A stretch of DNA of 64,000 bases from CANHBY01 sp046342195 (GCA_046342195.1 JBKDQE010000018.1:1-64000); one strand, 5' to 3'. Numbered from the stretch's first letter, positions 9,159 to 17,722 are shown. Notes: generated by a model from the letters alone, not told the origin. Numbers and translations are program-made.

Positions 9159-9395
9159 CTGAAAAACCATCAATGAGGGCTTATAAACAGACCCATTGTG
9201 GCACCCATTCTGTTTCAGGTGATGGCTAAACTGCTCATTGATTGAAAGAAGGCCGCAGCCATAGCGAGCCTGAATTCATCACCTATTCACCCGGCAATAA
9301 CCGATTGATGTTGCAACCTCTGTAAAATCAATCACTTGTATCAAAAATTTTCAATTCTTTGTCGCCAGTTCAATAAGTAGGAGAGATGCTTTCTC
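9159..9395. other. Intergenic spacer
   Basis: No convincing reading frame or RNA. The only recognisable feature is GCAACCTCTGTAAAATC near 9312-9328, which resembles one end of the family B repeat and may be a decayed copy. Confidence 0.4.
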
Positions 9396-9476
9396 AAGGA
9401 ACCTCTGCAAAATCCGCCGGGCACCCCCATCCGCGAAAGGCACACTCATCCACGACGGGTTTTGCAGAGGTTCCTT
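9396..9476. repeat. Family B repeat, complete MITE-like copy (81 bp)
   Basis: Bounded by perfect 17-bp inverted ends (AAGGAACCTCTGCAAAA at 9396-9412 and its complement at 9460-9476). The interior, read on the minus strand, matches the other copies through TCGTGGATGAG and CGGATGGGGGTGCC. It is too short to encode anything. The ends resemble those of IS5-group insertion sequences from memory, so mobilisation in trans is plausible. Confidence 0.8.
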
Positions 9477-9494
9477 AAATTTGGCATTACATTA

Positions 9495-9651
9495 GGGCCT
9501 GTTCACACTAAAGATGCCAGATGCGTTGTTTTTCAAAAGGCCTTGAGCAAGGCGCAAAACGAAGCCGGGACAGGCCCCCGGCAAGGCTTCGTAACGCCGC
9601 GCTGCGCCCCAATGACCGCGTTCGCACTGGCATCTTTAGTGTTACAGGCCC
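9495..9651. repeat. Family A repeat, full-length MITE-like copy (157 bp)
   Basis: Flanked by TA on both sides (9493-9494, 9652-9653), with about 26-bp inverted ends starting GGGCCTGTTCACACTAAAG on the left and matching with one base missing on the right. The interior has further inverted segments (CGAAGCC and GGCTTCG), so the whole element can fold into one long hairpin. It is the same length as the copy at 36011-36167. A duplicated right end (ACAGGCCCTAAAA) follows at 9659-9671. Confidence 0.85.
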
Positions 9652-9672
9652 TAAAAAACAGGCCCTAAAAGC

Positions 9673-10434
9673 ATGAAAAATTCACGCATCGTCAATCACT
9701 ATGCCCCCATAGAGGGGCCCGTCACTGTGTCTTTTTTCCCGAATCTGTCCTCTCTTCAATCCAACAGCGAGTGCCAGATCAGTGATGCCCCTGTGAAGAC
9801 AGCCACGCCACACCATGAGCTCCCCCTGCCCCCCTCGGTTTCCACCCAGGTTTCGAGTGGGCCTGCTGCGAGTGATGTTATGGTGCCATCGCCTCGCGAC
9901 GTACCCATTCGTGCGCCTTTTTCAACAAATTTTTCAGTAGCAGGCGCTATTGAGGATTTAAAAAACCAGCACCCGAATTGTCATCTTTTACTGCAACCGA
10001 TCGAAACTGCTGAAAATCCTCGTCTGATTGTCACTTCAGAATGCGCTGCCGCCAAACTGACGGCCTCTGAATTTGATGCCATCAAAGCTACTTTCAGCCA
10101 AAAGGCGACCCTGCCAGGCTTGCTTGCGTGCGCAGTGATCACTGAAGACAGCGGGAAAATTCTGGCCCGCCATTCACAATCGGGGCATGACGCTGCACTT
10201 GAAAAAGCTGTAGCCGCATCGCTTCAACTCCTACGGGCAAACCGCGAAGCAGCCCGGTTAATGGGCCTTTCGCAGTTTGATGAATTCACCACCAGCAGCA
10301 GTCATTTTCAAATCATGCTGAGAACATCGTCCCGGTACGATGGAATTTTTATCATGGCTTTACTCGACCAACAACGCACCAACCTCACAACAGCACGCCT
10401 CAATCTCATGGAGATCGACAAACAATTGGCCTGA
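9673..10434 (+). CDS. Hypothetical protein with roadblock/LC7-like C-terminal domain
   Basis: 253 residues. The first 90 or so are Pro/Ser-rich and low in complexity. From about residue 145 the pattern LPGLLACAVITEDSGKILARH, then an alpha-rich AALEKAVAASLQLLRAN stretch, then a strand-rich end, resembles roadblock/LC7 domains, which in bacteria often partner small GTPases or polarity systems; this is inference from pattern only. The ATG follows directly on the repeated family A end with no ribosome-binding site, so the element may have replaced the native leader or N-terminus. nadA follows after 28 bp on the same strand. Confidence 0.6.
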   Translation: MKNSRIVNHYAPIEGPVTVSFFPNLSSLQSNSECQISDAPVKTATPHHELPLPPSVSTQVSSGPAASDVMVPSPRDVPIRAPFSTNFSVAGAIEDLKNQHPNCHLLLQPIETAENPRLIVTSECAAAKLTASEFDAIKATFSQKATLPGLLACAVITEDSGKILARHSQSGHDAALEKAVAASLQLLRANREAARLMGLSQFDEFTTSSSHFQIMLRTSSRYDGIFIMALLDQQRTNLTTARLNLMEIDKQLA

Positions 10435-10462
10435 ATGACTTCAATACGCTTGTGGAGCCTGC

Positions 10463-11575
10463 ATGAAGCAAATTTCTTTTGATTACCCACTTCAGAATGC
10501 TCAGGGTAACAGTTGCCTTGCTCAAGCCTGGGCAAAAGTTCCAGATTCTTTGACTCCCAGCGCAAAAAAAGCCCTCAAAACGCGCGCAGCAGAACTGCTT
10601 CGCCAACACCATGCGGTGCTTGTTGCACACTACTACGTTGATGGTGACCTACAAGACTTGGCCCTGGAAACAGGCGGATGCGTTGCCGACTCTTTGGAAA
10701 TGGCCCGCTTTGGCCGTGACCATGCCAGCTCCACCTTGGTGGTGGCAGGGGTTCGATTCATGGGAGAAAGTGCGAAAATTCTGAGCCCGAATAAGCGAAT
10801 TCTGATGCCCGACCTTGAGGCCACCTGCTCTCTTGATCTGGGCTGTCCGCCTGATGAATTCAGGCAGTTTTGTGAGGCCCACCCCGATCGCCAAGTGGTG
10901 GTTTATGCCAATACCAGTGCGGCTGTCAAAGCACAGGCCGACTGGATGGTCACCAGCAGTTGTGCTTTGGCCATTGTCAGCCATCTTCATGCCCAGGGGG
11001 AAAAAATTCTTTGGGCACCGGATCGCCACTTGGGCCACTACATTCAGCAGCAAACCGGGGCCGACATGTTAATGTGGCAAGGGGCCTGTATTGTTCATGA
11101 TGAGTTCAAAGGTATTGAACTGGAGTTACTCAAGCAACAACACCCCTCAGCCAAGGTGCTGGTTCATCCGGAGTCTCCCGAGGCTGTGGTTCACCTGGCT
11201 GATGTAGTGGGCTCCACCTCTCAATTGCTGTCAGCCGTACAAAACCTGCCCTCTGACACCTTCATCGTGGCCACCGACAACGGTATTTTGCATCGCATGC
11301 GGCAGCTGGCCCCCCACAAAACCCTGATTGAAGCTCCTACTGCAGGTCAGAGCGCCAGTTGTAAAAGCTGTGCGCATTGCCCCTGGATGGCCATGAATGC
11401 TCTGCAAGGTGTTTTAGACTGCCTGGAAAATGGCACCGGAGAAATTCATCTTGATCCCATGATCCGCGACCAGGCTCTGGGCTGTATTGATCGCATGCTC
11501 AATTTCGTTCAACAACATCCTTCCAGCACGGCTCAACCCCGTGGTGGTTTTGTTCCCCATATTGGTGCAGCCTGA
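10463..11575 (+). CDS. nadA: Quinolinate synthase
   Basis: Condenses iminoaspartate with dihydroxyacetone phosphate to quinolinate in NAD biosynthesis, using an oxygen-sensitive [4Fe-4S] cluster. 370 residues, the usual size for the proteobacterial type. Candidate cluster ligands are Cys122 and Cys209 plus the C-terminal CxxCxxC (Cys300, 303, 306 in SCKSCAHCPWM). VAHYYVDGDLQDLA near residue 54 is the first triose-phosphate-binding motif. GGAG five bases before the ATG supports the start. It forms an operon with nadC, three bases downstream. Confidence 0.97.
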   Translation: MKQISFDYPLQNAQGNSCLAQAWAKVPDSLTPSAKKALKTRAAELLRQHHAVLVAHYYVDGDLQDLALETGGCVADSLEMARFGRDHASSTLVVAGVRFMGESAKILSPNKRILMPDLEATCSLDLGCPPDEFRQFCEAHPDRQVVVYANTSAAVKAQADWMVTSSCALAIVSHLHAQGEKILWAPDRHLGHYIQQQTGADMLMWQGACIVHDEFKGIELELLKQQHPSAKVLVHPESPEAVVHLADVVGSTSQLLSAVQNLPSDTFIVATDNGILHRMRQLAPHKTLIEAPTAGQSASCKSCAHCPWMAMNALQGVLDCLENGTGEIHLDPMIRDQALGCIDRMLNFVQQHPSSTAQPRGGFVPHIGAA

Positions 11576-11578
11576 TCC

Positions 11579-12457
11579 ATGAGCCTCCATTTTGAATTTA
11601 ACGAAACCCTTGATATCGCACGAAAACGCAATGTTCACGATGCCCTGATGGAAGACATTGGCCTGTGCGACTGGACCGCCGAGCTCGTGCCTGGCACTGA
11701 GAAAGTCAAGGCCAAAATCATCGTCAGGGAGGCTGCTGTATTGTGTGGCCGGGCATGGGTTGACGACTGTTTCCAAGCTCTGGATCCTCAATCTCAAATC
11801 ATCTGGGCTTTTGCCGAGGGCGACCCCATGCCAGCGGACAGCTTGGTGTGCCAGATTAAAGCCTCAGCGCGAGCCATGTTGTCAGCAGAACGCCCGGCCC
11901 TGAATTTTTTGCAGTTACTCTCAGGAACAGCCACGGTAACCCGCCGCTATGTGAAAGCCATCGAAGGCGCCTCACCCAACCCCCGGGGCTGCGTTGTGCT
12001 CGATACCCGTAAAACGTTACCCGGCCTTCGCCAAGCTCAGAAATATGCAGTGCGAATTGGTGGTGGCGAAAACCAACGTTTGGCTCTGTGGGATGGCATT
12101 CTGATCAAAGAAAACCACATTGCAGCCGCCGGAGGTATCCCTCAGGTACTGGCTCAGGCCAAAGCGCTCGAATCTAAGGTTGGCATTCAAATTGAGGTTG
12201 AAACGCTGAACCAACTGCGTCAAGCCCTTGAGTGCGGCGCCCAGAGCATTCTGCTCGACAATTTTAACGTCAGTCAAATGCGCGAAGCAGTGCGCATGAA
12301 CCAAGGTCAAGCTTTGCTCGAAGTATCTGGCAATGTCCAGTTTGAGCAACTCCAAACTATTGCCGCGACAGGGGTAGACCGAATCTCTCTCGGCTGCCTG
12401 ACCAAAAACGTGACCGCAATAGATTACTCAATGCGAGTGACAGAACGACTTGCATAG
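11579..12457 (+). CDS. nadC: Nicotinate-nucleotide pyrophosphorylase (carboxylating)
   Basis: Quinolinate phosphoribosyltransferase; converts quinolinate and PRPP to nicotinate mononucleotide, carbon dioxide and pyrophosphate, the step after NadA. 292 residues, normal. DTRKTLPGLR and the LALWDGILIKENH segment carry conserved basic and acidic active-site residues, and IEVETLNQLRQAL with LLDNFN form the end of the barrel. The three-base gap to nadA indicates one operon and coupled translation. Confidence 0.97.
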   Translation: MSLHFEFNETLDIARKRNVHDALMEDIGLCDWTAELVPGTEKVKAKIIVREAAVLCGRAWVDDCFQALDPQSQIIWAFAEGDPMPADSLVCQIKASARAMLSAERPALNFLQLLSGTATVTRRYVKAIEGASPNPRGCVVLDTRKTLPGLRQAQKYAVRIGGGENQRLALWDGILIKENHIAAAGGIPQVLAQAKALESKVGIQIEVETLNQLRQALECGAQSILLDNFNVSQMREAVRMNQGQALLEVSGNVQFEQLQTIAATGVDRISLGCLTKNVTAIDYSMRVTERLA

Positions 12458-12532
12458 TCAAACCTGCCAAATTTAATGAGGGCGTGTCATCAATCAGGGA
12501 GCCCCTGCCAGCCCTGCTGGATTCCGAGACTA

Positions 12533-12562
12533 GGGCCTGTTGACATTAAAGATAACAGGCTC
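12533..12562. repeat. Family A repeat, 30-bp deletion derivative
   Basis: TA-flanked (12531-12532, 12563-12564). The left end GGGCCTGTTGACATTAAAG runs almost straight into a right end AACAGGCTC, so the interior of the 157-bp element is missing. The minus-strand stop codon of the neighbouring 118-residue gene (12562-12564) uses the last base of the element and its TA flank. A short hairpin-forming segment (CAGGGAGCCCCTG, about 12497) precedes it and recurs near 32712. Confidence 0.65.
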
Positions 12563-12918
12563 TAGCCATGCTGCCGGTCTGCCTTGAGCACAGCCAAGGA
12601 CAGTAGCGCATTGAACCGCTCCATGAACACCGGGTAAAAATCAGGCAAGTTCCACCCGCAAGGGCCCTCGACAAGGTAACGCTGGTGAGCCATTTGGAGA
12701 GCCTCGAAAAATAAGCCTTGATCTTGAGGCGAGAGTTCGGCCAAATAAAAATTGGCCTCACCCGGCAAATGATGGGCCACCTCGGAAAAGCGCTGAGCCA
12801 GTGCACGATGCCCCTGCCGATCCAGAACCTGACAGGCCCGATCCAGTATGTGGCGAAAAATCCAGCTGGCGGCTGACCAGCGTTGCCCGGCTGCGGTGTA
12901 AACCGATGTACTCATCAA
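12562..12918 (-). CDS. Hypothetical protein (118 aa)
   Basis: Not recognised. A soluble, mostly helical protein with aromatic-rich turns (WSAASWIFRHIL, GPCGWNLPDFYPVF). No signal peptide or membrane segment. The start is ATG 12918 or 12915. The stop codon lies in the edge of a family A repeat derivative, so the original C-terminus may have been different. It is convergent with nadC. Codon use resembles its neighbours, which favours a real gene. Confidence 0.6.
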   Translation of the reverse strand: MMSTSVYTAAGQRWSAASWIFRHILDRACQVLDRQGHRALAQRFSEVAHHLPGEANFYLAELSPQDQGLFFEALQMAHQRYLVEGPCGWNLPDFYPVFMERFNALLSLAVLKADRQHG

Positions 12919-13273
12919 CGGCTCCTTTTAAGCTCATTTCCATGTCTGGCACGGAAAATTAGTGCGGGGTGGGGGGAGCACAGCTTCATCTAAAAAAACA
13001 AAAAAGACGGTGATGCGTATCAAGTTCAGTGGGCATGCAGTTTGAATGACGAAAGCCAACGAACGACTGCTGTTAGAGGCTTAAACGATCATGGCCTGTT
13101 TTTGATGCCATAACAAGGCACACTGCAATGCGTCAGGGGCCTTGTCAGTGAACACAAACCTGTCTGGTAGTGAGCATCAACTGAGGCTTGCTTGAGTGGC
13201 CATTGTGTGATCTGCCGCACAAGATTGCCATCTGGAATACCCCTATAAAAATACTGGTTAAATACTTTTAAAT
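12919..13273. other. Intergenic region upstream of the cyd regulator
   Basis: Divergent spacer between the 118-residue gene and the GbsR-type regulator. No open frame of gene-like character. It contains a GCCTTGTTATGG/CAAGGC-type short inverted segment near 13105-13130 but no T-tract. The control elements seem to be concentrated at the right end. Confidence 0.4.
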
Positions 13274-13303
13274 TTTCAGTAAATTCTGAAATTAAAGTAA
13301 AAT
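13274..13303 (+). promoter_or_regulatory. Predicted promoter and operator of the GbsR-cydAB operon
   Basis: A possible -35 TTCAGT (13275-13280), 17 bp, then -10 TAAAAT (13298-13303), in a strongly AT-rich stretch about 55 bp before the start codon. An inverted repeat TTTCAG/CTGAAA (13274-13279, 13286-13291; 6-nt centre) lies over the -35 region, where a repressor would block RNA polymerase. Autoregulation by the GbsR-type product is inference. Confidence 0.35.
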
Positions 13304-13357
13304 TCAATCATTCATGCAAGCCATACGTCTCCGTACATTGTTTTTCAGGACATCCCC

Positions 13358-13915
13358 ATGCCGAATCTCTCCCCCCTGGTTCGCAGCTTTGTCAGCCACT
13401 TCGGCGAAATGGGAAGCCGCTGGGGAATCAACCGAACCGTGGGCCAGATTTACGCCCTGATCTTTGTGTCACCGCGCCCCCTGAATGCCGATGAAATCGC
13501 CCAGTCGCTTGAATTTTCACGCTCCAATGTCAGCATGGGCCTGAAAGAGCTGCAAGCCTGGCGGCTGGTGAACCTGCGTCATGTGGCAGGTGATCGCCGA
13601 GAATATTTTGATGCCCCCACCGATGCCTGGGACATCTTCCGTACCCTGGCCGAAGAACGGCGTCGAAGGGAAATTGAGCCCACGCTTTCCATGTTACGCA
13701 ACGCACTTCTCGAAACGCCCGGCAACGACGAAGACCGCATTGCCCAAGATCGCATGAAAAGCATGCATGACCTGATCGAGCTGATGACCACTTGGTTTGA
13801 CGACGTTCAGCGCATGGATCAAAAAACTTTGGCTCAGCTCATGAAAATGGGCTCCAAAGTGCAGCGTTTTCTTGAATTCACTGGCAAAACGCCAGTGATT
13901 AGCCACCGCACCTAA
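13358..13915 (+). CDS. GbsR/MarR-family transcriptional regulator
   Basis: 185 residues. Winged-helix region at about residues 25-85: IYALIFVSPRPLNADEIAQSL, then the recognition helix SRSNVSMGLKELQAW, then the wing DRREYFDAP, as in the GbsR branch of MarR proteins. The C-terminal part is helical and probably dimerises. It lies 22 bp upstream of cydA on the same strand, so its obvious target is the bd-oxidase operon; the signal is unknown. Confidence 0.85.
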   Translation: MPNLSPLVRSFVSHFGEMGSRWGINRTVGQIYALIFVSPRPLNADEIAQSLEFSRSNVSMGLKELQAWRLVNLRHVAGDRREYFDAPTDAWDIFRTLAEERRRREIEPTLSMLRNALLETPGNDEDRIAQDRMKSMHDLIELMTTWFDDVQRMDQKTLAQLMKMGSKVQRFLEFTGKTPVISHRT

Positions 13916-13937
13916 GCATTATTCCTGGAAAGTCACT

Positions 13938-15299
13938 ATGGATGCCCTCATGCTTGCCCGGGCCCAGTTTGCGGCCAATATCACTTTTCATATTTTGTTC
14001 CCCACGATCACCATCGCACTCGGCTGGATGCTCCTGTTTTTCCGCTGGCGCTGGCTGCGCTCACAAGACAGTGCCTGGTTGATGGCTTATCGTTTCTGGA
14101 CCAAGGTATTCGCCCTGACTTTTGCACTTGGTGTAGTCAGCGGCATCACCATGAGTTTTCAATTCGGCACCAATTGGCCGGGCTTCATGGAGCGCGTCGG
14201 AAATGTGGCGGGGCCCTTGTTGGGCTATGAAGTTTTAACCGCCTTTTTTTTGGAAGCCACCTTCCTGGGGGTGATGTTGTTTGGGCATGGGCGCGTGAGC
14301 GAGCGTACGCACCTCTGGGCCACTTTCCTGGTGGCTTTTGGTACCACCATGAGCGCCTTTTGGATTTTGAGCCTGAACTCCTGGATGCACACGCCCGCGG
14401 GCCATGAAATCATCGATGGTGAGTTTCATGTCACTAGCTGGGCAGCGGTAGTATTTAACCCTTCCCTGCCTTATCGATTGACTCATATGCTACTGGCTTC
14501 AGCGCTCACAGTGGCTTTCCTGATGGCCGGCGTGAGTGCCTGGCAAACGTTGCGCCGCCTGGAAAATGAATCAACCCCGAAGGTGCTGCGTACCGGTCTG
14601 ACCCTGGGGGCGGTGCTCATTCCACTCCAAATTTTGGTCGGAGACCTTCATGGCCTGAACACCTTGCAACATCAACCGCAAAAAATTGCCGCCATGGAGG
14701 GCATCTGGGAAACCGAGCGGGGGGCTCCCTTGCTGCTGTTTGCTGTGCCCAATTCCGCTGAACGCCGAAACGACTGGGCCATCGGCATCCCCTACGGGGC
14801 CAGCCTGATCCTGACCCACCAACTGAAGGGGGAAATCAAAGGTTTGAACGAATTCAAAGGGGCCCACCCTCCTGTCGCGCCCGTTTTTTATGGTTTTCGG
14901 GTCATGGTGGGGGTCGGGATGCTGATGCTGGCATCAAGTTGGCTGGGCTGGTGGCTCTTGCGCCGCGGGCAGTGGCAGCCCACGGCCTTGCCCCGTTGTG
15001 TTCTTTGGCTTCTGACAGGCATGAGCTTTTCGGGTTGGATCGCCACAGTGGCGGGCTGGTTCGTGACAGAAATTGGGCGCCAACCCTTCATCGTCTTTGG
15101 CTTGCTGCGCACGGCCGATGTCGCCTCTTCGGTACCATCGCCCCTGATTGCCTTCACCTTGAGCTTATATATTGCGCTCTACCTCACCTTGATCGTGGCG
15201 TATATCGGCGTAGTTCGGTACATGGCCAGCAAGCCCGTGGACATGAGCCCCCGTCTGCCAGACCGGCCCTCGCTGGCAAAGTCAGGAGAAGCAGCATGA
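13938..15299 (+). CDS. cydA: Cytochrome bd-type quinol oxidase subunit I
   Basis: Membrane quinol oxidase subunit that binds haems b558, b595 and d. Likely haem ligands are His18 (first helix, ANITFHILFP), His183 (LTHMLLAS) and Met323 (FRVMVG). The quinol loop is short (the QPQKIAAMEGIWETERGAP region, with Lys249 and Glu254), as in the cyanide-insensitive CIO branch. The usual GRQPW is GRQPF here. 453 residues, about nine membrane helices. Stop and cydB start overlap as ATGA. Used for respiration at low oxygen or under stress. Confidence 0.96.
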   Translation: MDALMLARAQFAANITFHILFPTITIALGWMLLFFRWRWLRSQDSAWLMAYRFWTKVFALTFALGVVSGITMSFQFGTNWPGFMERVGNVAGPLLGYEVLTAFFLEATFLGVMLFGHGRVSERTHLWATFLVAFGTTMSAFWILSLNSWMHTPAGHEIIDGEFHVTSWAAVVFNPSLPYRLTHMLLASALTVAFLMAGVSAWQTLRRLENESTPKVLRTGLTLGAVLIPLQILVGDLHGLNTLQHQPQKIAAMEGIWETERGAPLLLFAVPNSAERRNDWAIGIPYGASLILTHQLKGEIKGLNEFKGAHPPVAPVFYGFRVMVGVGMLMLASSWLGWWLLRRGQWQPTALPRCVLWLLTGMSFSGWIATVAGWFVTEIGRQPFIVFGLLRTADVASSVPSPLIAFTLSLYIALYLTLIVAYIGVVRYMASKPVDMSPRLPDRPSLAKSGEAA

Positions 15300-16291
15300 G
15301 TTTTGATCACATTCTTCCTGTGATTTTCATGGCCTTGATGGGGCTGGCCATGCTGGTTTATGTGGTTCTGGATGGCTATGACCTCGGCGTGGGCCTGTTG
15401 ATACCGCGAGCCAGTGATACCCACAAAGACATCATGGTGGCCAGTATTGGCCCCTTCTGGGACGCGAATGAAACGTGGCTGGTCTTGGGGGTGGGCATCC
15501 TCTTGATTGCCTTCCCCAAAGCACACGGCATGGTACTGACGGCTTTATATCTGCCGGTGGCTTTGATGTTGGTGGGCCTGATTCTTCGCGGGGTTGCCTT
15601 TGACTTCCGTACCAAGGCCCAGGCCCATCATAAGCAGCTCTGGAATCACGCTTTTTTTGCAGGTTCCGGGCTGGCGGCCTTGGCCCAAGGCTGGATGCTC
15701 GGCCACTACATCACAGGCCTGCAAACCGGCTGGGCTTACAACGCCTTCGCAGCCACCATTGCCATTGCTCTGCCAGCAGCCTATGTGCTGCTGGGGGCTT
15801 CTTGGCTGATCATGAAAACCGAGGGCGAATTACAACAGCAGGCCGTTCGCTGGGCTCGCTTGGCCTGGCCCCCGGTAGTGCTCGGGATGGCGCTGATTTC
15901 CTTGGCCACGCCACTGGTCAGCGCCACAGTGCGCGAGCGCTGGTTCAGCATGCCTGAGTTGATTGCCCTGCTCCCTATTCCGCTCATGACTGTCCTGACG
16001 CTGCTAGGTATCCGTGCCATGCTGAACTCTGAAAGAGTGCTCGGAAAACTGTGTTGGCTGCCCTTCATGCTCGTTGTTCTTGTATTCATACTGGGCTTTT
16101 TTGGCCTGGCCTACAGCCTTTACCCTTATGTTGTCATTGACAAATTAACCCTTTGGCAAGCCGCGAGCAGCCCTGCCTCATTGAAAGTCATCTTGATCGG
16201 CACGGGCTTGGCAGTTCCCGCCATTGGGGGCTATACCGTTTTTGCTTATCGGGTGTTTCGCGGCAAAGCCACCGAACTGAAATACGCCTGA
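15296..16291 (+). CDS. cydB: Cytochrome bd-type quinol oxidase subunit II
   Basis: 331 residues with about eight membrane helices. The N-terminal MALMGLAMLVYVVLDGYDLG and the GPFWDANETWLVLG motif are typical of CydB, which supports haem binding and assembly. The ATG overlaps the cydA stop (ATGA) and has AGGAGA at good distance. The frame is open far upstream, to 14939, but that is within cydA and is not used. No small CydX-like ORF was recognised in the 65 bases that follow. Confidence 0.96.
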   Translation: MSFDHILPVIFMALMGLAMLVYVVLDGYDLGVGLLIPRASDTHKDIMVASIGPFWDANETWLVLGVGILLIAFPKAHGMVLTALYLPVALMLVGLILRGVAFDFRTKAQAHHKQLWNHAFFAGSGLAALAQGWMLGHYITGLQTGWAYNAFAATIAIALPAAYVLLGASWLIMKTEGELQQQAVRWARLAWPPVVLGMALISLATPLVSATVRERWFSMPELIALLPIPLMTVLTLLGIRAMLNSERVLGKLCWLPFMLVVLVFILGFFGLAYSLYPYVVIDKLTLWQAASSPASLKVILIGTGLAVPAIGGYTVFAYRVFRGKATELKYA

Positions 16292-16356
16292 GCAAGCGAG
16301 GCTCATTCAGGCTTTGTTGATTTCAATTTCCCCAATAACCTGTAAAGTATATTATT

Positions 16357-17595
16357 TCAATAATCGGCATGTTTAATAAATATTTTTTGCCACCAGTGCC
16401 AGAGAGCCAGTCGCTTTCTGTTCAGGGTTCGCAGGAACCGGACCAGATCATCTGCGGCATAAGCCAAAAACCTGAAATGCCGGCTTCCTTGAGGCCGATC
16501 ATTCAGCACCACTGATAAAAGAGCCTGTTTCCATTGTTGAGTATTTTTTTCGAGGGAATGATTTTTATTTACATGCTCCATGGCAGCAAACCCGATTTGC
16601 TGCCTCAGAGCCACATTTTCAATCAGGGCCTGAACTTTTTCAAACCAGTCTTGCGCCGTATTTTTAACCAAAAAACCTGTGACACCATTGTCAATGACTT
16701 CATTGTAGGGTGGGTGATCTGAAGCCACTGATGGAACACCTATGGAGGAATAATCAAAATACTTGATTGGACTTTTGCAGGAGCTAAACTCTGAGTCATC
16801 CAAAGGAAGCAGCCCGATCGGGTTTTCAAGCCTTGAAACCAAGCTCATGAAGTCAGAGTGCGGCAATATGGGGTGTGAAATTGAAATAATTCCTGCAGAA
16901 TTGACCGCTTTTGATGTATGGCCGATTGTGATTATTTTAATTCCATCACCATATTCTTTTAACAACAAAAAAAGAGATGGTATAATAAAATCAATCAAAA
17001 TTGAATCTGATGCAGCAATGATAATCGATGCCTTTATATTTGACATTTCATCATGCTTTGCTTTTTGAAAAAAATAAGGGAACCTGTAGTTTTCAGAAAT
17101 AAAAAATCTCTTCTTTCCCTCTGTTATTTTCAAACCAAGCCTGTTATTTGTTGTTGAAACAATATCGCATAATTCAACAACAGATGCAAATTCGAGCGGT
17201 GGCTTCAATTTGCCAAGCATCAAAAAGCTGGGCACTTTCGGTAAAAGATCATCAATTTCAAAAATAAAAAATTTATTGCAAGACTTTATTCTTCGGCACA
17301 ACTTGAGAGATTTCGAGTTTGTGCATCTTTGCAATATAAAAATATCACACCAATCAATATCCCTCAGTGAAATTTCATGGATTGATTTGAGAGACAAACC
17401 CCAACCAGCCTCTTTGCAAACGGCCTCAAGGGGAATTTTTAACCTAATTTTAGATATATTACTTGAAATATCTGATGATGCTGCTAATATTTTCATTATG
17501 TCAGGTTTTAATTTGGCCGGGCTGACGCAAACATCATCATGTTTGCGCAGGCCATCAGAGAGCATTCTTCCCTTGGGTTGGCTCATCTCAGCCAT
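16357..17595 (-). CDS. Glycosyltransferase, GT4-like
   Basis: The C-terminal half has the GT-B signature PIKYFDYSSIGVPSVASDHPP with a following ITGFLV-like segment and NTAQDWFEKVQALI, as in family 4 glycosyltransferases that add sugars to surface polysaccharides. The N-terminal half holds a FEIDDLLPKVP acidic motif seen in related enzymes. The true start is uncertain: ATG 17595 is given, but MKILAASSD at 17496 looks like a normal first strand and could be the real N-terminus; a TTG at 17643 is less likely. Clearly more AT-rich than the flanking cyd and cob genes, and isolated on the opposite strand, suggesting transfer. Confidence 0.8.
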   Translation of the reverse strand: MAEMSQPKGRMLSDGLRKHDDVCVSPAKLKPDIMKILAASSDISSNISKIRLKIPLEAVCKEAGWGLSLKSIHEISLRDIDWCDIFILQRCTNSKSLKLCRRIKSCNKFFIFEIDDLLPKVPSFLMLGKLKPPLEFASVVELCDIVSTTNNRLGLKITEGKKRFFISENYRFPYFFQKAKHDEMSNIKASIIIAASDSILIDFIIPSLFLLLKEYGDGIKIITIGHTSKAVNSAGIISISHPILPHSDFMSLVSRLENPIGLLPLDDSEFSSCKSPIKYFDYSSIGVPSVASDHPPYNEVIDNGVTGFLVKNTAQDWFEKVQALIENVALRQQIGFAAMEHVNKNHSLEKNTQQWKQALLSVVLNDRPQGSRHFRFLAYAADDLVRFLRTLNRKRLALWHWWQKIFIKHADY

Positions 17596-17722
17596 GCCTA
17601 TTTTAGAGCCTGCGCCCGCAGTGGCCAGACAGCCCTTTTTCAATGATTGAAGGTCAAGACACCTGACTGTCGTCTATGCCTGGAAGCATCCACCCTCTTC
17701 TTTTGTTTCAGGAGCAAAACTC

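Noticed and set aside
9086..9180. Possible TPP riboswitch before the MFS gene (CTGAGAGGG)
   Set aside because: Only the CTGAGA piece fits; the ACCC and GGATAATGC parts of the TPP consensus are missing.
14939..15295. 119-residue N-terminal extension of cydB
   Set aside because: Lies inside cydA in another frame; ATG 15296 has a good ribosome-binding site and the family's normal start.
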